Source: Actinomycetota bacterium
GTDB lineage: Bacteria; Actinomycetota; Thermoleophilia; Gaiellales; Gaiellaceae
Length of the DNA stretch: 8,825 nucleotides
Direction: 5' to 3'
Assembly (NCBI GenBank): GCA_016870235.1
Contig: VGCB01000077.1
Location: 1-8,825 of the forward strand
Positions 1 to 6,118 of the stretch are shown here, in pieces. The notes beneath the pieces are model-generated. The model saw nothing but the letters and a program-made list of their open reading frames with translations, had not been told where the DNA came from and ran no database searches. The stretch's first letter is position 1; the number at the start of each line of letters is the position of its first letter. The position numbers were made by a program, and so were the translations under genes.

Positions 1-156
1 GAGGTGGGCGATCTCTCCGGACGCCGCCTTCAGCCCGCTCGCCACCGATCCGAGAGCGACCACGGTCGTGATTCCGATCCCGATCCCGAGGATCGTCAGC
101 AGCGTCCGGGTGCGCTGACGGGCGAGCCCCTTGAGGATGAAGGCGAGGAAGCTCAC
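1..156 (-). CDS. ABC transporter permease, FtsX/MacB-type, N-terminal part (cut by left edge)
   Basis: The reverse strand is open for exactly 52 codons from a GTG at 156 to the window edge, so the rest lies outside. The translation starts VSFLAFILKGLARQ and then shows the pattern RTRTLLTILGIGIGITTVVAL, with the basic stretch followed by a hydrophobic helix rich in Gly/Ile. This is the usual start of MacB/FtsX-type permeases, in which a short N-terminal cytoplasmic segment (here Arg-Gln-Arg-Thr-Arg) precedes TM1 and a large extracytoplasmic domain. Such permeases pair with an ATP-binding subunit for lipoprotein, peptide or drug export; the partner is not visible. GTG 156 is preferred because it places TM1 at the usual distance from the start; an in-frame GTG at 207 would add 17 residues but has no Shine-Dalgarno. 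AGGG lies just upstream of GTG 156, closer than ideal. The gene is divergent from the metal ATPase. The family call rests only on the N-terminus. Confidence 0.72.
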   Translation of the reverse strand, partial: MSFLAFILKGLARQRTRTLLTILGIGIGITTVVALGSVASGLKAASGEIAHL

Positions 157-315
157 GACCCTACGATCGCTCGGCCCGGCCGCGGCCGCATCGGCGGCGA
201 CACCCACGCGGGCTGCGGCGCTCTACCCACGCCCCGGGGCCATCCGTGCACCCCCGGAGTCGACCTGCGGTGCCCTCCGGATCCCGTCCGGGAGGAGGCG
301 GGGCAGGATGAGGAC
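157..315. promoter_or_regulatory. Divergent intergenic region between permease and metal ATPase
   Basis: These 159 bases separate the two divergent starts and must hold both promoters unless transcription enters from outside. No convincing -35/-10 pair is visible. A TANNNT match (TACGAT, 162-167) on the plus strand is a possible -10 but would leave a leader of about 140 bases. Two perfect palindromes stand out: CGGCCGCGGCCG at 177-188 and GCCCCGGGGC at 231-240. In DNA this GC-rich such palindromes arise readily by chance. Neither resembles a metal-regulator operator (ArsR, MerR or Fur type), which are normally AT-containing. Confidence 0.4.
305..308 (+). promoter_or_regulatory. Shine-Dalgarno supporting the ATPase start
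   Basis: AGGA lies 7 bases before the GTG at 316 and supports that start over more upstream in-frame codons, which overlap the divergent permease on the other strand. The ATG at 308-310 is in another frame and meets a stop after two sense codons. Confidence 0.5.
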
Positions 316-2190
316 GTGAGCGAGGACGCAACCGCCCCGGCTCGCGCCTCGCTGCGCGGCCGTGTCGACGTCCTGGTCGGGGTCGTCGCCGTCGCCGGGC
401 TGCTGATCGGCGTCGCGCTCGACCTCCTGGGCGAGGACGTCGCCGCCGACGCCGTGTGGTCGGCCCAGATCGCGGTCATGCTCGTGCCGCTCGGCATCGG
501 TGTCGTCCGGACGCTCCTCCGGCGCGATCTCGGGGTCGACCTGATCGCGCTGATCGCGATGGCAGCCGCGCTCGCGCTTGGCGAGCTGCTGGCCGGCGCG
601 GTCGTCAGCGTGATGCTCGCCGGCGGCAACGCGCTCGAGGCGTACGCGGCGGGCCGAGCGCGGCGGGAGCTGCGCCTGCTGATCGAGCGCGTGCCGCGCG
701 TCGCGCTGCTCCACCGTGGCGACGGCGTGGTCTCCGTCCCCGTCGACGACGTCCAGGTTGGCGACGTCGTTCTCGTGCGTTCGGGTGAGGTGATACCGGT
801 CGACGGGATCGTCAAGGGATCGGACGCGGTCATCGACGAGTCGGCACTGACGGGCGAGTCGCTGCCGGCGACCATCCGGCAGGGAGAGGCAGTGCGGAGT
901 GGCACCGTCAACGCCGGAGCGCCCTTCGACGTGCGGGCAACGCGGCCCGCGGCCGAGAGCGCCTACGCGCACGTGGTCCGCATGGTGCGTGAGGCGGAGC
1001 GGCACAAGGCGCCGTTCCTCCGGCTCGCCGACCGCTACGCCGGCGTGTTCCTGCCGATCACGATCGCCGTCGCGGGCATCGCGTGGGTCGCGAGCGGCGA
1101 CGCGGTGCGAGCGCTGGCGGTTCTCGTCGTCGCCACCCCGTGCCCGCTGATCCTCGCCGCCCCGGTCGCGCTCGTCGCCGGCGTGTCGCGAGTGGCGCAT
1201 CGTGGCGTCGTCGTCAAGGGAGCAGGCGTGATCGAGCGGCTCGGCGCGACGCGCACCGTCCTCGTCGACAAGACGGGCACCCTGACGCTCGGCAGCCCGG
1301 CGCTCGAGAAGGTGGTCTCGTTCGGGCGGCGCGACGCCACGGAGCTGCTGCGTCTCGCGGCGACGGTGGAGCAGCTGTCGACGCACGTGCTCGGCGGAGC
1401 GATCGTCCGCTCCGCCCGCGAGCGCGGGATCGCGCTCGACTTCCCGACAGCGACCCGAGAGACGCCCGGCGAGGGCATCGAGGGTCGCGCCAACGGTGCC
1501 GTCGTGCACGTCGGCGGCCCCAACTGGCTCGCGCGCGAGGGGATCGCCGGCCTCGAGCGCAGCCGTGAGCTCCTCCTCCAGGAGACCGACGGGCACGCGT
1601 TCGGGCTCGTCGCCGTCGACGGCACGCTCGAAGGAGCGCTCGTCCTCGCCGATCGCGTCCGCGAGGATGCGAAGGAGATGATCGCCGCGCTCCGACGTGC
1701 GGGCGTGGCCAACGTGGTCATGGCGACCGGCGACCGCGCGGCCGTGGCCGAGGAGGTCGCGGAGCGCCTCGGCATCGATCGCGTCTATGCCGGTCAGGCG
1801 CCGGAGGAGAAGGTCGCAATCGTCCGTGCGCTGCAGGGAAACCCGAAGACCGCGCCGGTCGTGATGGTCGGTGACGGGATCAACGACGCGCCCGCTCTCG
1901 CCGTCGCGGACGTCGGGATCGCGATGGGAGCCGCCGGCGCAACGGTCGCGTCCGAGGCCGCCGATGCGGTCGTGCTCGTCGACCGGGTCGACCGCGTCGC
2001 GGATGCGATCCAGTACGGCCGGCGCGCGCTCTCGATCGCGCGGCAGAGCGTGCTCGTCGGCATGGGGCTGAGCATCGTCGCGATGGTCTGCGCCGCGTTC
2101 GGGCTGATCCCGCCCCTTGCGGGAGCGCTCCTGCAGGAGGGAATCGACGTCGCCGTCATCCTCAACGCCCTGCGGGCCCTGCGCGGATGA
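316..2190 (+). CDS. Heavy-metal-translocating P-type ATPase, P1B-5-like (TPC motif)
   Basis: A 624-residue integral membrane ATPase that pumps a transition metal across the membrane, probably outward. Visible motifs: actuator TGES at residues 179-182; transmembrane metal motif T-P-C-P from 274; phosphorylation loop DKTGT with the acceptor Asp 318; hinge GDGINDAP from 519; N-domain GEGIEG. Two hydrophobic hairpins precede the actuator, a pair surrounds TPC, and a last pair closes the protein, as in P1B pumps. No N-terminal CXXC metal-binding domain is present. The usual CPC is replaced by TPC, and the last helix has Q607-E608-x-x-D611...N617-A-L-R. To my knowledge these are signatures of class P1B-5, whose studied member, Sinorhizobium meliloti Nia, is linked to Ni and Fe export; the C-terminal hemerythrin-like domain of Nia is absent here. 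The N-domain His-Pro pair is His357-Val358. The frame stays open upstream, but GTG 316 has an SD and avoids overlap with the divergent gene. The next gene begins 22 bases later, so the two are probably cotranscribed. The metal is inferred. Confidence 0.93.
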   Translation: MSEDATAPARASLRGRVDVLVGVVAVAGLLIGVALDLLGEDVAADAVWSAQIAVMLVPLGIGVVRTLLRRDLGVDLIALIAMAAALALGELLAGAVVSVMLAGGNALEAYAAGRARRELRLLIERVPRVALLHRGDGVVSVPVDDVQVGDVVLVRSGEVIPVDGIVKGSDAVIDESALTGESLPATIRQGEAVRSGTVNAGAPFDVRATRPAAESAYAHVVRMVREAERHKAPFLRLADRYAGVFLPITIAVAGIAWVASGDAVRALAVLVVATPCPLILAAPVALVAGVSRVAHRGVVVKGAGVIERLGATRTVLVDKTGTLTLGSPALEKVVSFGRRDATELLRLAATVEQLSTHVLGGAIVRSARERGIALDFPTATRETPGEGIEGRANGAVVHVGGPNWLAREGIAGLERSRELLLQETDGHAFGLVAVDGTLEGALVLADRVREDAKEMIAALRRAGVANVVMATGDRAAVAEEVAERLGIDRVYAGQAPEEKVAIVRALQGNPKTAPVVMVGDGINDAPALAVADVGIAMGAAGATVASEAADAVVLVDRVDRVADAIQYGRRALSIARQSVLVGMGLSIVAMVCAAFGLIPPLAGALLQEGIDVAVILNALRALRG

Positions 2191-2209
2191 CCGGCGAGCG
2201 TCGCGTGTC

Positions 2210-2213
2210 AGGA
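2210..2213 (+). promoter_or_regulatory. Possible Shine-Dalgarno favouring GTG 2222 for the acyl-CoA synthetase fusion
   Basis: AGGA sits 8 bases before an in-frame GTG at 2222 and overlaps the ATG at 2213. If this is the ribosome site, the protein starts three residues later (at Val-Thr-Asp) than annotated. The two starts give nearly the same protein, and ATG 2213 has no well-spaced SD of its own. Confidence 0.35.
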
Positions 2214-4861
2214 TGTCCGGTGTGACCGACGTCGTCGACGTGATCCTCCGCGACGGATCGACGATGCGTCTCGCGCCGCCGCGACGCGAGGACGTCGACG
2301 ACCTCCGCACGTTCTTCACGGGGCTCTCGCAGCGGAGCCGGTACCTCCGCTTCCACGGCTCGGCCGACGTCAAGGACGTCTGGCTCCGGGGGCTGACCGA
2401 GCCGGACTGGGCCGAGACGGGCGCGCTCGTCGGCTGGGAGACGGGAGCGGGCGGCGCCGACGAGATCGTCGCGCTCGCCAGCTACGCCCGGCTTCGCGAC
2501 CACGAGGTGGCAGAGGTCGCGTTCACGGTGGCCGACGCGGACCAGGGGCGGGGGATCGGAACGCGGCTGCTCGAGCAGCTCGCCGTCCGCGCGGGCTCGA
2601 CCGGGATCCGCAGGTTCGTCGCGTTCGTCCTTCCCGACAACACCGCCATGATCGAGCTGCTCGCGAACGTCGGCTTCACGGTCGCGAAGCGCCTCGAGGA
2701 GGGCGTGATCGAGGCGACGTTCTCGATCCAGCAGACGGACGCGTTCCTGTCGCAGGCGGATCGTCGCGACCACGAGGGCGTCGTCGCCTCGATGCGGCCG
2801 TTCTTCCACCCGCGGTCGGTCGCGGTCTTCGGCGCGTCGTCCCGCGCCGGGTCGATCGGCGGCTCCGTCTTCCGGAACATCGTCGCCGGCGGCTTCGAGG
2901 GCGTCGTCTTCCCCGTGAACCGGGACGGGACGCCCGTCGGCGGCGTGCATGCCTACACGTCGGTCGAGGAGCTGCCGCAGGTGCCCGACCTCGCGGTCGT
3001 CTGCGTGCCGGGCGACGCCGTCCTGGGCGTCGTCGAGCCCGTGCTGCGGGCGGGCACGAACGCGGTGTGCGTGCTCTCGGCCGGCTTCGCGGAGATCGGG
3101 CCGGAGGGCGCCGCGCGGCAGGCACGGCTGCTCGAGCTGATCCGCGATCACGGCGCCCGCCTGATCGGCCCGAACTGCGTCGGCGTCTACAGCGCCGCCG
3201 TCGGGCTCAACGCGACCTTCGCGCCGCGGTCGTTCCCGCCGGGCCGGGTCGGGGTCTCCTCGCAGAGCGGTGCGGTCGGCCTGGCGCTCCTCGAGCGCGC
3301 GCGCGATCACGGGCTCGGGTTCTCTCACTTCGTCTCGGTCGGCAACAAGGCGGACGTCTCGACGAACGACCTTCTCGAGTGGTGGGAGGCCGACGAGGAC
3401 ACGGACGTCGCGATCCTCTACGTCGAGTCGTTCGGCAATCCGCTGCGGTTCTCCCGCATCGCGCGGCGCGTGAGCCGTCGGCTGCCGGTGCTCGCGATGA
3501 AGAGCGGAGCCTCGGCGGCGGGGCGCAGGGCCGCCGGCTCGCACACCGCGGCGCTCGCCAGCTCGGACGCGGCTGCCGGGGCGCTCTTCCACCAGGCCGG
3601 CGTCATCCGCGCGTCGACCCTCGAGGAGCTTCTCGACACCGCCTCGCTCCTCGCCAGCCAGCCGTTGCCGCAGGGGCGGCGCGTCGGCGTGCTGACGAAC
3701 GCCGGCGGGCTCGGGATCCTCTGCGCGGACGCGTGCAGCGCCGCCGGCCTCGAGCTGCCGGCGCTGGCGGAGGAGACCCGGAGGCGCCTCGCCGCGATCC
3801 TGCCGCCTGCTGCGAGCACGGCCAACCCGGTCGACATGCTCGGGTCGGCGACTCCCGCCGACTACGCGGCTGCGCTCGAGATCGTGCTCGAGGCAGAGGA
3901 GATCGACGCCGTCATCGTCCTCTTCGTCCCGACCACGGTTGCTTCGGCGCGCGAGATCCAGGTCGCCGTCGCCGACGCGGGGCCCGGCCGGCTCCCGGTG
4001 CTCCTGTGCCTCGTGAGCGACGACACGTCCGTCACGTCGAGACCCACCGGCGGCGTTCCGCTCTACGGCTACCCCGAGTCGGCGGCTCGCGCACTTGTCC
4101 ACGCGGCGGAGCGCGCTGCCTGGTTGCAGCGGAAGGCCGGGGTCGTGCCGGCTCTCGACGGCGTCGACGCCGACGCGGGCCGCCGCGTCCTCGCCGACCG
4201 GGTCGAGAGCGGAGAGGGGTGGCTCACGCCGGCCGAGATCGCGGCGCTCTTCGCCGCCTACGGCCTCCCGGTCGTGCCCGAGCGGCAGGCGGCGTCGGCC
4301 GACGAGGCCGTCGCCGCCGCCCGGGAGCTCGGGTATCCGGTCGTCGTGAAGACGGCGCTCGCCGGCGCGCACAAGACCGACCTCGGCGGCGTCGCACTCG
4401 ACCTCGAGAGCGACGCCGACGTCCGCAGCGCGGCCGAGAGGATCGGCGGCCCGCTGATCGTGCAGTCGATGATCCGCGGGGCGAGCGCCGAGCTCCTCCT
4501 CGGGGCGCTGCACGATCCCGTCTTCGGGCCGATCGTCTCGTTCGGGCCCGGCGGAGTGTTCGCCGAGCTGATCGGCGACGCGCACCTGAGGCTCGCCCCG
4601 TTGACCGACGTCGACGTGGACGAGCTCCTCACGGAGGGAAAGGCGGCGAAGCTCGTCGCCGGCTACCGCGGCACCCCGCCCGTCGACGGCGACGCGCTCC
4701 GCGACCTCTTGCACCGGCTGTCGCAGCTGGCCGAGGACCTGCCCGAGGTCGCCGAGCTCGACCTCAATCCTGTCGCCTGCTTCGCCGACCGGGTCGTCGT
4801 GCTCGACGCGCGGGTCCGGATCGCAGCTCCACCCGGGCGCGGCTCGCCGAAGAGCTGGTAG
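2213..4861 (+). CDS. GNAT acetyltransferase fused to NDP-forming acyl-CoA synthetase (Pat/PatA-like)
   Basis: An 882-residue cytoplasmic fusion protein. Residues about 10-170 form a GNAT acetyltransferase with the acetyl-CoA loop QGRGIG at 111-116. A CoA-binding Rossmann domain begins near 195 (VFGAS, 205-209). A succinyl-CoA-ligase-like domain follows, with GPNC at 319-322, SQSG at 350-353 and a GSHTAA loop carrying His444. The C-terminal ATP-grasp domain (about 670-880) has Lys713, H720-K-T-D-L-G-G and a late DLNPV motif. In ADP-forming acetyl-CoA synthetases a histidine in the SHTG-like loop carries phosphate, and the ATP-grasp histidine helps transfer it; both are present here, so the synthetase half may be active, making acyl-CoA from acid, ATP and CoA or the reverse. 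GNAT-first order resembles actinobacterial PatA lysine acetyltransferases rather than Salmonella Pat, where GNAT is C-terminal. It follows the metal ATPase by 22 bases and is convergent with the M48 gene. The family is sure; whether protein acetylation, acyl-CoA synthesis or both is the main job is not. Confidence 0.9.
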   Translation: MSGVTDVVDVILRDGSTMRLAPPRREDVDDLRTFFTGLSQRSRYLRFHGSADVKDVWLRGLTEPDWAETGALVGWETGAGGADEIVALASYARLRDHEVAEVAFTVADADQGRGIGTRLLEQLAVRAGSTGIRRFVAFVLPDNTAMIELLANVGFTVAKRLEEGVIEATFSIQQTDAFLSQADRRDHEGVVASMRPFFHPRSVAVFGASSRAGSIGGSVFRNIVAGGFEGVVFPVNRDGTPVGGVHAYTSVEELPQVPDLAVVCVPGDAVLGVVEPVLRAGTNAVCVLSAGFAEIGPEGAARQARLLELIRDHGARLIGPNCVGVYSAAVGLNATFAPRSFPPGRVGVSSQSGAVGLALLERARDHGLGFSHFVSVGNKADVSTNDLLEWWEADEDTDVAILYVESFGNPLRFSRIARRVSRRLPVLAMKSGASAAGRRAAGSHTAALASSDAAAGALFHQAGVIRASTLEELLDTASLLASQPLPQGRRVGVLTNAGGLGILCADACSAAGLELPALAEETRRRLAAILPPAASTANPVDMLGSATPADYAAALEIVLEAEEIDAVIVLFVPTTVASAREIQVAVADAGPGRLPVLLCLVSDDTSVTSRPTGGVPLYGYPESAARALVHAAERAAWLQRKAGVVPALDGVDADAGRRVLADRVESGEGWLTPAEIAALFAAYGLPVVPERQAASADEAVAAARELGYPVVVKTALAGAHKTDLGGVALDLESDADVRSAAERIGGPLIVQSMIRGASAELLLGALHDPVFGPIVSFGPGGVFAELIGDAHLRLAPLTDVDVDELLTEGKAAKLVAGYRGTPPVDGDALRDLLHRLSQLAEDLPEVAELDLNPVACFADRVVVLDARVRIAAPPGRGSPKSW

Positions 4862-4880
4862 GGCCCGGCGCGCGCCGCCC
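4861..4880. terminator. GC-rich hairpin between convergent genes (possible bidirectional terminator)
   Basis: The 21 bases between the two convergent stop codons are almost pure G/C. GGGC at 4861-4864 can pair with GCCC at 4877-4880, and GGC at 4867-4869 with GCC at 4874-4876 around a GCGC loop, leaving two bulged C. No T-run follows on either strand, so this is not a classic intrinsic terminator, but it is the only structure available to separate the two transcripts. Confidence 0.35.
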
Positions 4881-4882
4881 GG

Positions 4883-6118
4883 TCACGGTGCGTTTGCAGC
4901 GCCCCCGGCGGGCTCCGACCGCACCCGCCACGCCTCAGCCATGGAGATCCGGTCGGCGAGTGGCGGGTGCGTGTCGAAGAGGACCTTCGCCCAGCCCGGC
5001 GGGCTCGGGTTCCCGAGCGACGTCTCCGCGAAGCCGCGCATCAGCCGGCGCATCGCGTCCGGGTCACGGGTCGACTCGAGCGCCTTCCAGTCGGCCTCCG
5101 CCTCCATCCGCCGGCTGACGAGGTTCTGCACGGGCGTCAGGGCGAGGTAGAAGGTGACCGTCACGAAGAGGGCGAGCGGCACGGCCTCGGGGGCACCCAT
5201 GCCGCCGCGGCGGCGGGTCACGAGCATCAGCAGGTACGAGCTCGGGAGCGCGAAGAGCCCGAACCACCAGATCGTCTCGACGAGGTGGCCGCCCGAGTGA
5301 TGCGCGATCTCGTGCGCGAGCACCATCTCCTCCGCGTCGTCGTCGAAGCGCCCGTCGAGCAGCGTGTCCCAGAGGTAGATGCGCCGGGTGGGGCCGAGGC
5401 CCGTCGCGTACGCGTTCGCCTCGCTCGTCTCGCCGCTGACCTCCTCCACGAACACGGGGATGTCGCCCTCGACCCCCTGGCTCTCCTCGTAGCGCTCGGC
5501 CGAGGCGTTGAGCGCCGGATCGTCGAGCCGGTCGGCCCCGGTCGTCAGGTACGGGCTGACGACGACGAAGAAGGCGACGATGCCGGTGAAGACCGCGGCG
5601 CCGGGAATCCACCAGAAGTCCCCGATCAGGCGCGCGAGGAACATGACCACGAGCACGGCGAACGAGATCGAGACGAAGGTGGCGCCGAGCGCGAGCCAGT
5701 CGCCCACGATCGCCTCGACGTAGCCGACGTCGCTCACCTCGTGCCGGCGATCCCACCACAGACGGGCGACGGTGAACGGCAGCCCGGCGAGCCAGGCGAG
5801 ACCGAGGCCGAGCATGCCGAGGAGGACGCCGGTGCCGATCGGGCCCGCCGCCGACTCGCGGGCGAAGCGCACGCCCTTGCGGGCGTAGAGGAGGAGCACG
5901 CCGAGCCGTACGGCCTGCTCCAGGAACCACGCGACGTACAGGAAGACCTCGTAGTCGGCCGCGTCGTCAACGAGCCCGGCGCCGAACACGGCGTCGGTGT
6001 CGATCGGCGGCAGCTCGAGCCCGTCGGGGACGGCCGTGTCGCCGAGCAGCCAGGCGGCGAGGAGCCAGAGCGGCGCCAGGAGCACTCCGACGGCAAGCCA
6101 GCGGTGCGTCCGGGTCAC
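4883..6118 (-). CDS. M48-family membrane metalloprotease, Ste24/CAAX-protease-1-like
   Basis: A 411-residue zinc protease in the cytoplasmic membrane. The catalytic motif is HEIAH at residues 269-273 (zinc ligands His269 and His273, general base Glu270). The third ligand is probably Glu339 in the M-E-A-E-A-D motif, with Asp343. NAYATG at 235-240 matches the substrate-strand motif of M48 enzymes. Hydrophobic segments lie near 7-25, 57-78, 94-120, 138-163 and 168-190 before the catalytic domain, and near 281-300 and 312-335 within it. This is about seven helices, as in Ste24, and unlike HtpX, which has fewer. The C-terminal part has the usual THPPLADRI motif. The GTG start at 6118 overlaps the TGA of the upstream DUF4389 gene (GTGA) and has no Shine-Dalgarno, which points to translational coupling; the longer upstream reading in this frame is a shadow of the DUF4389 gene. 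Bacterial Ste24-like proteases act in membrane-protein turnover or peptide processing; the substrate here is unknown. CAAX prenylation is not expected in bacteria. Confidence 0.93.
   Translation of the reverse strand: MTRTHRWLAVGVLLAPLWLLAAWLLGDTAVPDGLELPPIDTDAVFGAGLVDDAADYEVFLYVAWFLEQAVRLGVLLLYARKGVRFARESAAGPIGTGVLLGMLGLGLAWLAGLPFTVARLWWDRRHEVSDVGYVEAIVGDWLALGATFVSISFAVLVVMFLARLIGDFWWIPGAAVFTGIVAFFVVVSPYLTTGADRLDDPALNASAERYEESQGVEGDIPVFVEEVSGETSEANAYATGLGPTRRIYLWDTLLDGRFDDDAEEMVLAHEIAHHSGGHLVETIWWFGLFALPSSYLLMLVTRRRGGMGAPEAVPLALFVTVTFYLALTPVQNLVSRRMEAEADWKALESTRDPDAMRRLMRGFAETSLGNPSPPGWAKVLFDTHPPLADRISMAEAWRVRSEPAGGAANAP
6115..6118 (-). promoter_or_regulatory. GTGA stop/start overlap coupling DUF4389 and protease genes
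   Basis: The TGA ending the DUF4389 gene (6117-6115) shares two bases with the GTG starting the protease (6118-6116). No purine-rich ribosome site precedes this GTG, so the protease probably depends on ribosomes that finish the first gene. Such coupling usually keeps two products in fixed ratio. Confidence 0.7.

Noticed and set aside
177..240. Palindromes CGGCCGCGGCCG and GCCCCGGGGC as metal-regulator operators
   Set aside because: Purely G/C palindromes of 10-12 bases are expected by chance at this base composition, and no regulator gene or matching second copy is nearby.
4..315. N-terminal extension of the metal ATPase frame by about 104 residues
   Set aside because: It is polar, low-complexity, overlaps the divergent permease on the opposite strand and has no P-type ATPase features; GTG 316 has a Shine-Dalgarno and gives the normal family length.
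223..4714. Very long open frames on the minus strand opposite the ATPase and the synthetase
   Set aside because: Their translations are Arg/Asp/Glu/Ala-rich without any fold or motif, and they run opposite genes with clear catalytic motifs. Strong G/C at third positions suppresses stops in the antisense frame.
3067..5118. Plus-strand frame of over 650 codons overlapping the synthetase
   Set aside because: Arg/Gly/Ala-rich shift of the synthetase frame with no motif; it also runs into the convergent M48 gene.
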